Part shown: positions 15,972 to 24,653 of the stretch, piece after piece
How positions within the stretch are numbered: position 1 is the stretch's first letter
Layout: every line of letters starts with the position of its first letter
Assembly (NCBI GenBank): GCA_910577685.1
Contig: CAJTOH010000011.1
Location: forward strand, 3,877-67,876
Source of the DNA: an uncultured Dorea sp.
GTDB taxonomy: Bacteria > Bacillota > Clostridia > Lachnospirales > Lachnospiraceae
Direction of reading: 5' to 3'
Length of the DNA stretch: 64,000 nt
Translations under genes and position numbers: made by a program
The notes under the pieces: model-generated
Database searches by the model: none
What the model was told of the DNA's origin: nothing
The model's input: only the letters and a program-made list of their open reading frames with translations

Positions 15972-18170
15972 TTATTGCAGTTTGATTCCGGACAGCGCTT
16001 CTGCAAATGCTGTATTCACATGTTCTTCTTTCTGGTTTTTCAGGTATTTTTGCACGTCTTTTTTGGTGACTCCGGCTCCCTCTTTTTCCCTCCGCGTTTT
16101 GAATGCGGAGAGCTTCTCTTTATATCCGCATTGGCATACAAAGGTCTCGTCGTCTCCTTTTTTGATGAGTTCCATTTTTTTGCGGCAGTTGGGGCAGCGG
16201 GCGTTGCTTAGGCGGGCAATCGTCTCGCGGTAGCCGCACTCCCTGTCCTGACACACCAGAAGACGTGCGTTCTTCCCGTTGACGGAGAGCATCCTCTTGC
16301 CGCAGCGCGGACATTTGGTGTTGGTCAGGTTGTCATGCCGGAAGGAACCTTCGGTTGAACGGATCTCGTCGATCAACGCGCTCGTATACCCCTCTATCTC
16401 CTTAAGGAACTCCGCCTCTTTGTGGCTGCCCTTGGCGATACCGGCAAGCTGCATCTCCCATTTCGCGGTGAGCTCCGGCTTTTTCAGGTCCTCAGGGACC
16501 AGCGTGAGAAGCTGCTTTCCTTTGGAGGTAATGAGGATCTCGTTCCCCTTCTTTTCAATGAGAAATGAGTGAAATAATTTCTCAATGATATCGGCCCGGG
16601 TGGCGACGGTCCCCAGCCCGCCGGTCTCTCCCAAGGTCTTTTTCGCTTTGGCGTCGTCTGATTCCATATACCGGACGGGATTCTCCATGGCCGTAAGAAG
16701 AGACGCTTCGGTAAACCTTGCAGGAGGCTTCGTCTTTCCGGTATGGATTGTAATATTGGAAACAGGCAGGACTTCTTCTTTTCTCAGGGCGGGGAGGGAT
16801 TGGTCTGCCGTACGGAATATGGAAGAGACGTCGTCATCTTCCTCGGCGTCCTCGAAGTCTTCCATGCCCCAGACCTCTTTCCATCCGGAAGCTGTCACCC
16901 GCTTTCCCTTTGCGGTAAAGCAGTGGCCTGCGGCGGTTCCTTTAAGAGTGGTCTGTTCATATTCAAAGGCCGGGTAGAGTACGCTGATGAAGCGGCGTAC
17001 CACCAGATCATAGATCTTCCGTTCTTCGCTGCTTAGATGCTCAAGAAGCGCAGGTTCCTCGGTAGGGATGATTGCGTGATGGTCGTTGACTTTCTTGTCG
17101 TCTACGAAAGATTTGCCTGTCTTTATGGGCGCTTTGAGCAGTTGAGGGATGAATTTCTTATACGGCCCGGTATTGCAGGCTTTCAGCCGTTCCTTGATCG
17201 TAGGAACGATGTCTGTGCCTATATAGCGGGAATCCGTACGGGGGTAGGTGAGCGCCTTGTGGTTTTCGTATAGGCGCTGCATGATATTCAGGGTCTCTTT
17301 GGCGGAGAATCCGAAACGGCGGTTCGCATCCCGCTGCAGCTCCGTCAGGTCATAGAGACCGGGAGAGAAAGTCTTTTTTGCGGACTTTTGCACCTCCGTA
17401 ACGGTAAGAGACTGCCCTTTAAGGCTTGTATGAACGTCTGTAATGAAATCCTTCCGGAAGGAACGGGCGCTTCCGTTTTTACTATGCTGCCATGTCCATT
17501 TTACTGACCCGGCGGTACAGGTTAAACCATAGTATTCCTCCGGGCAAAAAGCGCGGATCTCTTCCTCGCGTCTTGCGATTATGGCGAGGGTGGGGGTCTG
17601 TACGCGGCCGCAGGAGAGCTGGGCGTTGTGTTTGCAGGTCAGGGCGCGGGTAGCGTTGATTCCCACGAGCCAGTCTGCCTCGGCGCGGCTTCTTGCCGCA
17701 TGGTATAAGTCCAGATATTCACGTCCGTCTTTCAGGCGGGAAAATCCTTCTCGGATGGCTTTGTCCGTAACGGAAGAGATCCATAGTCTTCTGACAGGTT
17801 TGTGGCAGTTGGCTTTTTCCAAGATCCATCGGGCGACAAGCTCGCCTTCCCTTCCGGCGTCGGTAGCGATGATAATGTCGCCGATATCCTTGCGGAACAG
17901 CTGGGACTTGACGCTGCCGTATTGTTTCGCGGTCTGTTTGATTACGATGAGTTCCCATTTCTTGGGGATCATGGGAAGGTAGGACATATTCCATTCTTTG
18001 AATTTCTTGTCGTACTCTTCGGGATCTGCCAAAGTGACGAGGTGGCCTAATGCCCATGTGACGACATATTGATTCCCCTCTATGGCTCCGGAAAGATTCT
18101 TGCGGCAGTTCAGCACGCGGGCAATGTCTCTGGCGACGGAGGGTTTTTCAGCTAATACTAATGACTTCAT
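15972..18170 (-). CDS. topB: DNA topoisomerase III (type IA)
   Basis: Unlinks single-strand-bearing DNA intermediates by a transient 5'-phosphotyrosine break. At 732 aa it is full length. The N-terminal TOPRIM begins MKSLVLAEKPSVARDI and has ATDAGREGELVARWI (102-116). The catalytic Tyr is Y309 in ALTYPRTDSRYI. VGINATRALT and LSCGRVQTPTL are typical of TopB. The C-terminus has two cysteine clusters (CPRCGKRM...CQDRECGY and CPNCRKKM...CQCGY) that likely bind zinc and DNA. It is transcribed alone and shares a terminator with the convergent DUF1847 gene. There is no sign of a conjugative neighbour, so I take it as the chromosomal housekeeping copy. Confidence 0.95.
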   Translation of the reverse strand: MKSLVLAEKPSVARDIARVLNCRKNLSGAIEGNQYVVTWALGHLVTLADPEEYDKKFKEWNMSYLPMIPKKWELIVIKQTAKQYGSVKSQLFRKDIGDIIIATDAGREGELVARWILEKANCHKPVRRLWISSVTDKAIREGFSRLKDGREYLDLYHAARSRAEADWLVGINATRALTCKHNAQLSCGRVQTPTLAIIARREEEIRAFCPEEYYGLTCTAGSVKWTWQHSKNGSARSFRKDFITDVHTSLKGQSLTVTEVQKSAKKTFSPGLYDLTELQRDANRRFGFSAKETLNIMQRLYENHKALTYPRTDSRYIGTDIVPTIKERLKACNTGPYKKFIPQLLKAPIKTGKSFVDDKKVNDHHAIIPTEEPALLEHLSSEERKIYDLVVRRFISVLYPAFEYEQTTLKGTAAGHCFTAKGKRVTASGWKEVWGMEDFEDAEEDDDVSSIFRTADQSLPALRKEEVLPVSNITIHTGKTKPPARFTEASLLTAMENPVRYMESDDAKAKKTLGETGGLGTVATRADIIEKLFHSFLIEKKGNEILITSKGKQLLTLVPEDLKKPELTAKWEMQLAGIAKGSHKEAEFLKEIEGYTSALIDEIRSTEGSFRHDNLTNTKCPRCGKRMLSVNGKNARLLVCQDRECGYRETIARLSNARCPNCRKKMELIKKGDDETFVCQCGYKEKLSAFKTRREKEGAGVTKKDVQKYLKNQKEEHVNTAFAEALSGIKLQ

Positions 18171-18294
18171 TTTTAATTCCTCATAGATCTGTTATGTTGT
18201 GTCCGTATGGAGCTATTTTGGTATAATAGCACATAATAATGTTTTTGTAAATTTAGATTGACGTTTCCGCCCTATTATGAAAGCCGGGTTTTAC

Positions 18295-18302
18295 GCCGAT
18301 AG
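18295..18302 (+). promoter_or_regulatory. Possible sigma-28 (FliA/SigD) -10 element
   Basis: GCCGATAG at 18295-18302 resembles the flagellar sigma factor -10 consensus GCCGATAA/T, 86 bases before ATG 18388. No good TAAA -35 is seen at the usual 15-base distance; the nearest candidate is TGAA. Confidence 0.35.
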
Positions 18303-18387
18303 TATAAGTATAGCATAGTAACGGTAAAACCGGTAGACTGAACTGTTACATAGCATGAGGTTAGTCGGAATGAAAAGAGGGATATTT

Positions 18388-19434
18388 ATGAAAGTAACGA
18401 ACAATAAGGTTTACTCAGATCCCCAGATTGTATTTTTAAAGATGGATTCCCGGACAGATCGTGAAAATGATACGGCGAAGGACGCAGCTTCCCTGATGAA
18501 GGAGCTGGAGCAGACGTATAGGAATATTAATTTCAGCGTAATATCTTTTGAGAACCATCAGCAGATTTCACAGTATGGGGCAGGCCAGACAGGGATGAAC
18601 AATGTGGCGCTCTCCGAGAAACTACTTGAGAGGATGAGTACGGACGAGAATCTTCGCCGGCATGTGGAGAATATCTTGAACCATCTTGATCAATATCAAA
18701 AATCGGCGAATGTAGACGCGCTTCTCAGGAATAAGGATCTGGTCGGTATGGGGCTGGTGATTGACGAGAGCGGTCAGGTATCGAAGTGGACGGCGATGCA
18801 GAAGAAAGAGGAGAATACCCAACAGACATGGTGGAGGGATAAGAAGTCGAACTCTTTCTATGCGAATAAGAAGAGACCGAAGGTTAATTCCTACAGTTAT
18901 TCCCATACGTCAAGCATGATGAGGCTGGCAAGCGCAAGGAATGTTAGTTCCGTTAAGGGGTTGATTTCCGCAAAGTATGGGGAGATACAGCGGGTGAAGA
19001 TGCAGGTATCCGATTCGGCGGAAGCGGCGAGAATTGTTGGAAAGATTAAGTCGGTGATCTTGAGCGGTAATATTAAGATTGCCAGACTTCACAAAGAGGA
19101 GAATATCCAGCGCCGGCAGAAGGCGGCGGAGAAGAAGATGAAAGAGAAGCTGGCGCTTCAGTTGGCGCAGGAATTGAAGCGTAAGCAGAAGGCCAGAATG
19201 GGTTTGGAGCAGTGCCAGTCATCGACGGCGCATATGGATGATGTGATGCCCAATTCGTCCATGAGCGACGAGCAGTTCCGGCAGATGGCAGAGCAGTATG
19301 TGGATTCTTTATCGCCGGCAGCTTTGTCGGCAGAGGCGGCGGCATTGCTTGGGGACGGAGCGTCAGGGGCGGTCAGCGTGGAAGTAATGTCAGTTCCGGT
19401 AACGTCGGTGGAATTTATTGATTGTTCTGCGTAG
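18388..19434 (+). CDS. Hypothetical protein, 348 aa, next to the flagellar block
   Basis: I do not recognise the family with certainty. The N-terminal 130 residues contain NINFSVISFENHQQISQYG and helical segments. The middle (about 150-215) is basic and Ser/Tyr-rich. Residues 215-280 form a Lys/Arg/Glu-rich probable coiled coil, and the tail is acidic and Ala-rich. There is no signal peptide or membrane segment. ATG 18388 is preceded by AAAAGAGGGA; an upstream in-frame ATG at 18355 has no ribosome site. It converges on csrA across a shared terminator and may have a sigma-28-type promoter, so a flagellar role is possible. Confidence 0.65.
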   Translation: MKVTNNKVYSDPQIVFLKMDSRTDRENDTAKDAASLMKELEQTYRNINFSVISFENHQQISQYGAGQTGMNNVALSEKLLERMSTDENLRRHVENILNHLDQYQKSANVDALLRNKDLVGMGLVIDESGQVSKWTAMQKKEENTQQTWWRDKKSNSFYANKKRPKVNSYSYSHTSSMMRLASARNVSSVKGLISAKYGEIQRVKMQVSDSAEAARIVGKIKSVILSGNIKIARLHKEENIQRRQKAAEKKMKEKLALQLAQELKRKQKARMGLEQCQSSTAHMDDVMPNSSMSDEQFRQMAEQYVDSLSPAALSAEAAALLGDGASGAVSVEVMSVPVTSVEFIDCSA

Positions 19435-19470
19435 TATACGGCGCGTCGGGACAGATAGCGGTAACAATGA

Positions 19471-19511
19471 AAAATGCTGAGAACAGGAGTTGTTAAGGTT
19501 CTCAGCATTTT
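19471..19511. terminator. Strong bidirectional terminator
   Basis: AAAATGCTGAGAAC (19471-19484) and GTTCTCAGCATTTT (19498-19511) form a perfect 14-bp stem with A and T runs. It ends both the 18388 gene and csrA. Confidence 0.9.
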
Positions 19512-19513
19512 AT

Positions 19514-19735
19514 TTATTTCTTTTTCAAGATCTCCTCTAATACCTGACGGGAAGCGGTTGCCAGGGCTTTGCGGTTTTCTGCGGCGGCTTCTTTTAATTC
19601 CGAGCGGAGTATAGGGATTTCTTTAGGGGCGTCAATGGCAAGTTTTACCCAATCAGTTCCTGTGTCAACGACGGTCAATGTGATATTGTGATTAATGGAG
19701 AGGGATTGTCCTTTCCGGCGTTGCAATATAAGCAT
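19514..19735 (-). CDS. csrA: CsrA, carbon storage/flagellin translation regulator
   Basis: An RNA-binding dimer that represses flagellin mRNA translation in Firmicutes until it is titrated by FliW. The 73 residues start MLILQRRKGQSLSINHNITL and contain VKLAIDAPKEIPILRSEL, with the conserved Arg of the RNA-binding edge. It is slightly longer than usual, with an Ala/Lys-rich tail. AAGGAGG lies 8 bases before the ATG, and the start is 4 bases after the fliW stop, so the two are co-translated. It ends at the strong shared terminator. Confidence 0.95.
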   Translation of the reverse strand: MLILQRRKGQSLSINHNITLTVVDTGTDWVKLAIDAPKEIPILRSELKEAAAENRKALATASRQVLEEILKKK

Positions 19736-19739
19736 AGCA

Positions 19740-20183
19740 TTAATCCTCCTTACGATTCATATCGCCAAGTGCATGACGGAACGTGTATTCCGGCTGTTCC
19801 AGAATGACTTGCTTTGCCTTACGATTCAATGCGTTGACTATAAGGGGCGCTTTTAAGTTTACCGTAGATTCGGCAATGGAATCCTTGATTACGCCTATTA
19901 CATAATAAGAGACGTCCTCCATAGAGTCGGCTCCTATTTCATAAAGATCCTGCGATGACAGAATCGGCGCATAGTCCGGAAAGAAACCAAAAGGATTCAT
20001 TAATATAAATGACAGTGTTTCATCATCAAGGCATTGCAGAGAAATCATGGAATCGTTTCCCTCTTGGAATGGAATGGGAAGATATCTTGTGTGGTCTTCA
20101 AAACCTATCAGTCCATTGACGATATGAATGGCGTCTGTTTCCTCATAAGAGACGGAGCCAAAATATTTAGCGTTTATATTCAA
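19740..20183 (-). CDS. fliW: FliW, flagellar assembly factor and CsrA antagonist
   Basis: A 147-aa protein that binds either flagellin or CsrA and so couples flagellin translation to secretion. Family features are GLIGFEDHTRYLPIPF near the N-terminus, SFILMNPFGFFPDY, and VINA/RKAKQVILEQPEYTFRH near the C-terminus. It is transcribed with csrA. A strong hairpin separates this pair from the upstream DUF6470 gene, so they may be expressed partly on their own. Confidence 0.95.
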   Translation of the reverse strand: MNINAKYFGSVSYEETDAIHIVNGLIGFEDHTRYLPIPFQEGNDSMISLQCLDDETLSFILMNPFGFFPDYAPILSSQDLYEIGADSMEDVSYYVIGVIKDSIAESTVNLKAPLIVNALNRKAKQVILEQPEYTFRHALGDMNRKED

Positions 20184-20240
20184 CGTTTCATACCTCCTGA
20201 AAATTCGGTACTATGGTATCCGGATTTTTATTTTATTTAT

Positions 20241-20274
20241 AAGTGAAAAAGTAAGGGCTTTACTAAGCCCTTAC
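20241..20274 (-). terminator. Terminator overlapping the end of the DUF6470 gene
   Basis: On the minus strand GTAAGGGCTT and AAGCCCTTAC form a perfect 10-bp stem with a 4-base loop (20251-20274), followed by TTTTTC. The stop codon of the DUF6470 gene lies inside the hairpin. It should stop or attenuate transcription before fliW-csrA. Confidence 0.8.
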
Positions 20275-20868
20275 ATCTATTGGTTCATAATTAGGATCTG
20301 CACTCGGCGGTACATAGAGCGGTCCGCCGACGTACTCAATGACAACATCAGGACGCTGTGTTATGGACATCTCAATATTGCCGGGGATAAATTCAAAATT
20401 GCCGTTTGCCACTTTCAGGTCAAAGTTTAATTTATCCATCTCATAGTTGATTGTCAGGTCAGCCGCTTCATAGCTGATATCTACAGGGGCAGAAGGGGTG
20501 AATCCAAGCTGGAATTCTCCGGTAGCAGGAGCTGTTCTCTGCTGCATAATCTGTCCGATTACATCTTGGCCGATATCCGCTTTAACCAGAAGCTGTCCTT
20601 CCTGTGCAAGCTGAGCCGTTGCGCTGTAAGCGGCTTCTTTTCCCTTCTGTGCGGTCTGTGCAACGCTTCTTGTTGTGGTAGGCACAACAGAATTTCTTGC
20701 CTCAGAAGCATCCAGATGCAGTTTCACAGGACGGCTCTTAATCGACAATCCGCCTTCATTACGGCTGATTTCCAATTCTGCCTTGGCGCGGGAATATTCC
20801 AGCCGGGCATTATTGACTTTCAGCTCATACTGAATAGGAACCGTTGTAATTCTGATGAGTTGATTCAT
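20263..20868 (-). CDS. DUF6470 family flagellar-cluster protein
   Basis: A 201-aa soluble protein routinely found between flgL and fliW in Clostridia and Bacilli. It starts MNQLIRITTVPIQYEL and continues with the ARLEYSRAKAELEISRNEGGLSI repeat-like segment typical of the family. The C-terminal half is beta-rich (INYEMDKLNFDLKVANGNFEFIPG). The exact role in flagellar assembly is unknown to me. AAGGAGG precedes the ATG. It follows flgL by 37 bases and ends in a terminator hairpin. Confidence 0.85.
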   Translation of the reverse strand: MNQLIRITTVPIQYELKVNNARLEYSRAKAELEISRNEGGLSIKSRPVKLHLDASEARNSVVPTTTRSVAQTAQKGKEAAYSATAQLAQEGQLLVKADIGQDVIGQIMQQRTAPATGEFQLGFTPSAPVDISYEAADLTINYEMDKLNFDLKVANGNFEFIPGNIEMSITQRPDVVIEYVGGPLYVPPSADPNYEPIDVRA

Positions 20869-20905
20869 ATATGACTTCCTCCTTTCTTATTCCTATATTT
20901 TTTTA

Positions 20906-21991
20906 TTAACGCATAAAATCAATAAATGAAGGGGTCAAAATCTGGTTTCCTACTTTTAGTGATGCATTGTAAGCATATTGAGCCCATGAGAAATTCATGA
21001 TAGCTTCTGCCATGTCAATGTTCACTACGTTATCAATCTGTGTAGCAAGACTGATCTCATTAGTCTCTAAACGGTCTCTGGTGGTAGTAAGGAACTCGGT
21101 CTGCGTACCGAGAGTAGTTACAACCTCCAGAACACCCTCCCGTCCTTCGTCAAACTTACCTAAAAGCTCTTCATATCTGTCGTAATCAAAGTCTTCTTTC
21201 TCTAATTCATCTGCAATCTTTCCCATCAGAAGAATCATATTCTTAGGATCTTCAATACCATCCTCATTAGCGTCGAACTTTCCAAAGCCTACCATCTTAA
21301 TACCCGGAAGGCTGGTATTGAAAGCGCTGGAGGAATCTATGGTAAAGTCGTCATTAATATTCAAACCAAAGCCCAAGTCTACGTAGAGTGAGTCCTCAGA
21401 CAGATTCTTCAGACGTTCAGCAGATTTAGCTGGAGTGTTAACATTGGGATCCGGATCAATCTTACCATCTTCACCGTAAAGATTTCCGGTATTAACATCA
21501 ACATTTCTGTAAAGAAGAACCTGTTCTCCATTAGCATCTTTGGTGAGTTTAAAGGGAACGGACTGTCCGTCGCTTCCTGCAAATACGTATTTTCCTTCGT
21601 AACTTGCATTCAGGCTCAATAACAAGCTCTCCTGAGAACCGCGCCAAGCGTCGGCGTAAGTCTGTCTCGTTGAGAGAGAACCGTTAGTTCCGTTCAGCGC
21701 CTCAATTCCGTACTGCTTGCTCAGATGCTTTGCGATATTGTTAATCTGCATAGCAGCGTCTTCCTGTGAATCCTGGAAGGACTGTACGTCCTTTACCAGA
21801 TTCAGATAATCCTGATTCCTGACGTACTTACGTTCCAAAACAGAAGCGCGTAATGCATTGGCAGGATCTTCCGCAGTAGAATTGAACTTCCGTCCCGTCA
21901 TAACTCTGGTTCTTGCAATATCCAGATTAGAAAGGGAGGTTCCCAGATTCGATTTATAATTTCGTAATATTTGATTTGTAGTAATTCTCAT
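20906..21991 (-). CDS. flgL: FlgL, flagellar hook-filament junction protein 3
   Basis: A structural protein that joins the hook (through FlgK) to the flagellin filament and is secreted by the flagellar type III system. At 361 aa it shows the flagellin-like N-terminus MRITTNQILRNYKSNLGTSLSNLDIARTRVMTGRKF, a NALRASVLERKY segment and a C-terminal helix ending NASLKVGNQILTPSFIDFMR. The central variable domain has DANEDGIEDP, possibly a calcium-type loop. AACAGGAGG lies before the ATG, 13 bases after flgK. Confidence 0.95.
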   Translation of the reverse strand: MRITTNQILRNYKSNLGTSLSNLDIARTRVMTGRKFNSTAEDPANALRASVLERKYVRNQDYLNLVKDVQSFQDSQEDAAMQINNIAKHLSKQYGIEALNGTNGSLSTRQTYADAWRGSQESLLLSLNASYEGKYVFAGSDGQSVPFKLTKDANGEQVLLYRNVDVNTGNLYGEDGKIDPDPNVNTPAKSAERLKNLSEDSLYVDLGFGLNINDDFTIDSSSAFNTSLPGIKMVGFGKFDANEDGIEDPKNMILLMGKIADELEKEDFDYDRYEELLGKFDEGREGVLEVVTTLGTQTEFLTTTRDRLETNEISLATQIDNVVNIDMAEAIMNFSWAQYAYNASLKVGNQILTPSFIDFMR

Positions 21992-22004
21992 ATTATACCT
22001 CCTG

Positions 22005-23669
22005 TTACCTTCCGACTACACCGGTGCCGTTAATCAATTTGTCGAGCGCCTCGTCTAATGTCGTTAGAAATCTGGCCGCCGCGCTGTAAGATTGGTTATA
22101 GTGAAGCAGATCCATACCTTCTTCGTCCAACTGCACGCCGGATACGGCGTCTCTGGAATTCGCGGTCTCATTAAGAACGGAAATCTGATTCGCAAGCATG
22201 GTGTTGGCTGATTTATAGTCAATACCAAGTGTTGCCTCAATGTTGGCAAAACAATCATGAAAACTTCCTTTATAGAAAGTAATCTTATTGCCCGCAGAGT
22301 TATTAGCGGCAAAGGTAATATCTTTTTCTAACAGTTTTACCATGTTAAGAATATTCTCATTAGCAGTGGTACCAGCCTCTTTGTCAAGGGTGACATAGTT
22401 ATTAGACGGCCGGATACCGTAGGTTCCGTTCGCCCATCCTGTGGCAATCTTAATATTTGACGCGGTAAAATCTGCGGAACCGTCGATCGTTTCAAATAAC
22501 GGATAAGCATAGACCGGGGGATTCGTCATAGGCTGCCCCTGAGCGTCTTTAGCAAAAATGGTGTTTCCATCTTTATCTTTAGGGATTATAACATTCCCGT
22601 CTTCATCTTTTAAATTGGTAAGCTTACCGTTCTCATCCTTTACGGCATTTGCTTCGTTGAACGCTTTCGCAAATGTATCAACAAGAGAATCTAACACCTT
22701 CTCGTAGTAACCCAGACCTTTAAAATCAGTTCCGTCAAAGTCGCCTGACTTATTAAGGAAATCGAGAGTTCCCTTCAAAGTACCGGAACCTAAAACATTA
22801 GTCACATCCGCCGTGGCGCCTTTTGCATCGAAAAGCGTCAATTCTACCGGCTGATTCAGTACGTCCGCATCAAACTGTGCAAATAAACCGCCGGAAATCA
22901 GAGAATGTTTAACGCCTTCCGTATCTGTAAAGTCTACATTCAGAACTTCTACATACTGGCCGGGGCCCACCTCTTGATTCTTATACTTAACCGTTATAGG
23001 AAGGAAACTTCCTAATTCATCTAATAACTGATTCCGCTGATCCTGCAGTTCAAGAGCCGGATTACCTAGAACCTGACTGTTCTTGATACTGGTATTCAAT
23101 TCGGCGATATTCTCAAGCATCTCGTTCACATCTGCGATATCGGTAGTCTCAAAGCCCATCTGCATATCTTCTCTGACATCCTGCAGCTTAACGGAATTCT
23201 CACGGAACAAATTCAAGAGTATCTGCATATTGGAACGAACCATCGTATCATGCTCCTGATTACCAACCTGAGTAGAAAGTGTACTCAATGAGCTGGTAAG
23301 GGAGATGAAAGCGGCGCGGACACCCTGCATCGTAGCCTCGTCAAATATAGGGGTCAGCTGTTCGAAACCGGCTGCATGCGCATCCGTAGTTCCTAACTTG
23401 CTGATCTGAGAACGGTACTGGGCGTCAAGAAACGGATCACGTAATTGAGATACACCTGTCATCTCGACACCGAAACCGACCTTGATGTTGGCTTTAGCGC
23501 TGTAAAAATCACCCTTCTGAGTATTCATACTGGCAAGATCAAGACGCTGTCTTGTGTAACCAGGGGTATTAATATTGGTAATATTCTGACCGACAACATC
23601 CAGCGCACGCTGACTGGCAGCCATACCTAACTGTGCGGTGGTGAACCCGGCAAACGTTGAACGTATCAT
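22005..23669 (-). CDS. flgK: FlgK, flagellar hook-associated protein 1
   Basis: The first hook-filament junction protein, exported by the flagellar apparatus. At 554 aa it starts MIRSTFAGFTTAQLGMAASQRALDVVGQNITNINTPGYTRQR, the FlgK/flagellar rod-hook N-terminal motif. The C-terminus has the DAVSGVQLDEEGMDLLHYNQSYSAAARFLTTLDEALD motif expected of FlgK. The exposed middle contains a short tandem KDxDGN-type series (about residues 340-375) that looks like calcium loops or a variable repeat. AGAAGGAGG precedes the ATG. It lies between flgN and flgL. Confidence 0.96.
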   Translation of the reverse strand: MIRSTFAGFTTAQLGMAASQRALDVVGQNITNINTPGYTRQRLDLASMNTQKGDFYSAKANIKVGFGVEMTGVSQLRDPFLDAQYRSQISKLGTTDAHAAGFEQLTPIFDEATMQGVRAAFISLTSSLSTLSTQVGNQEHDTMVRSNMQILLNLFRENSVKLQDVREDMQMGFETTDIADVNEMLENIAELNTSIKNSQVLGNPALELQDQRNQLLDELGSFLPITVKYKNQEVGPGQYVEVLNVDFTDTEGVKHSLISGGLFAQFDADVLNQPVELTLFDAKGATADVTNVLGSGTLKGTLDFLNKSGDFDGTDFKGLGYYEKVLDSLVDTFAKAFNEANAVKDENGKLTNLKDEDGNVIIPKDKDGNTIFAKDAQGQPMTNPPVYAYPLFETIDGSADFTASNIKIATGWANGTYGIRPSNNYVTLDKEAGTTANENILNMVKLLEKDITFAANNSAGNKITFYKGSFHDCFANIEATLGIDYKSANTMLANQISVLNETANSRDAVSGVQLDEEGMDLLHYNQSYSAAARFLTTLDEALDKLINGTGVVGR

Positions 23670-23769
23670 AGTAATTCCTCCTTCTGATCTATACGCAAAT
23701 CATGTGCTATATATCTGTTAAGGATACTGCTGCGTATCCGGACATCTAAGCCATGGACTTTGCGGGATA

Positions 23770-24240
23770 TTAAATAGAACGGCTGGTAAAGCGGTTCTTT
23801 TTCTTGTTGTCATCTTTTTGTCCTGTGGAAGTATAAGTAGCCTTTCCAGGACTTTCCGCAGCAAGAGCAGACTGTATTACATGGAGATTCACCTCGATAA
23901 TATCTCTCGCGCTGTTGTTGATAGATTGGAAAGTTCGGACCCGCTCCCCCAGCCGGTCAAACAGAGGGCTCAAAACAGCAGACGTATCGTCCGGCGTATG
24001 TTCTAAAATCTGCCGGAAGGTATAGCCTTCCATGCCGAGACGCTTCTGTTCGGCCTCTCTCTTCTGCTCCAATCCGCGTAATTGCAGAACAGCAGCCTGC
24101 TCCTTGTGCATGCAGTCTTCTACGAACGTGACACGATTCTTAACCGCAGCGTCGAGCTTCTCCTGTTCTATCGGAATTAAATGATCAAAAAGAGAAATTA
24201 ACTCTTCTATAATCTTAGTAAATGCTGTAAAATCATTCAT
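23770..24240 (-). CDS. flgN: FlgN, export chaperone for FlgK and FlgL
   Basis: A 156-aa, highly helical cytoplasmic protein of the FlgN family that protects and delivers the hook-associated proteins encoded just downstream. It is a four-helix-type protein starting MNDFTAFTKIIEELISLFDHLIPIEQEKLDAA, with Glu/Gln-rich heptads and a polar C-terminal tail (TGQKDDNKKKNRF). The flgM-flgN-flgK-flgL order supports the call more than sequence motifs do, since the family is weakly conserved. Confidence 0.88.
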   Translation of the reverse strand: MNDFTAFTKIIEELISLFDHLIPIEQEKLDAAVKNRVTFVEDCMHKEQAAVLQLRGLEQKREAEQKRLGMEGYTFRQILEHTPDDTSAVLSPLFDRLGERVRTFQSINNSARDIIEVNLHVIQSALAAESPGKATYTSTGQKDDNKKKNRFTSRSI

Positions 24241-24255
24241 CCCTTGTCTATCCTC

Positions 24256-24558
24256 CTACAGCAACAGCATACGGGCTGCTATTGCATTGGCATCAACATG
24301 ATAGGTATTCGAGGTAACCTGATTCTGCAGATTATGAATCTTATCTGCAGATGCCATATTCTTAATCTCAGAAGACAACTGCCGGGTAAGCGACTTGGCA
24401 AACGTATGCTCTTCTATCTGTCTAGGGTCAGACTTTATAATAATAGCATCGAAGTTGTGTTCATCGTTAGAAACTACGGAAGGAGTAGAATTTTCCTTGG
24501 TATGAATACGCATGTCTGTGAAATTGTTAATCACATTATTGTTAGTTGAAATTTTCAT
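24256..24558 (-). CDS. flgM: FlgM, anti-sigma-28 factor
   Basis: A 100-aa protein that binds the flagellar sigma factor until it is exported through the finished hook. It begins MKISTNNNVINNF, and the C-terminal half has VTSNTYHVDANAIAARMLLL, the conserved sigma-binding tail (family pattern G.Y.vd...iA..ll). I use ATG 24558 because AAAAGGAG lies about 9 bases upstream; an open frame extends 12 codons further without a ribosome site. It is the first gene of the flgM-flgN-flgK-flgL series, with a sigma-28-like -10 just upstream. Confidence 0.9.
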   Translation of the reverse strand: MKISTNNNVINNFTDMRIHTKENSTPSVVSNDEHNFDAIIIKSDPRQIEEHTFAKSLTRQLSSEIKNMASADKIHNLQNQVTSNTYHVDANAIAARMLLL

Positions 24559-24612
24559 ACTGGACTCCTTTTTCATTAAAATCTTTAACGTCATTTTCTG
24601 GTTATACTATGA

Positions 24613-24620
24613 ATATCGGC
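24613..24620 (-). promoter_or_regulatory. Sigma-28 (FliA/SigD) -10 element upstream of flgM
   Basis: Read on the minus strand the sequence is GCCGATAT, the consensus -10 of the flagellar sigma factor, 54 bases before the flgM start. The -35 match is weak: TTAT/TGAA instead of TAAA. A late-class promoter here would fit flgM-flgN-flgK-flgL expression. Confidence 0.55.
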
Positions 24621-24653
24621 ACAACTTCGGGATTCATAACACCAAATAAAAAG

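Noticed and set aside
16585..17982. Several plus-strand open frames opposite topB
   Set aside because: They are antisense to a fully conserved topoisomerase III gene and have no ribosome sites.
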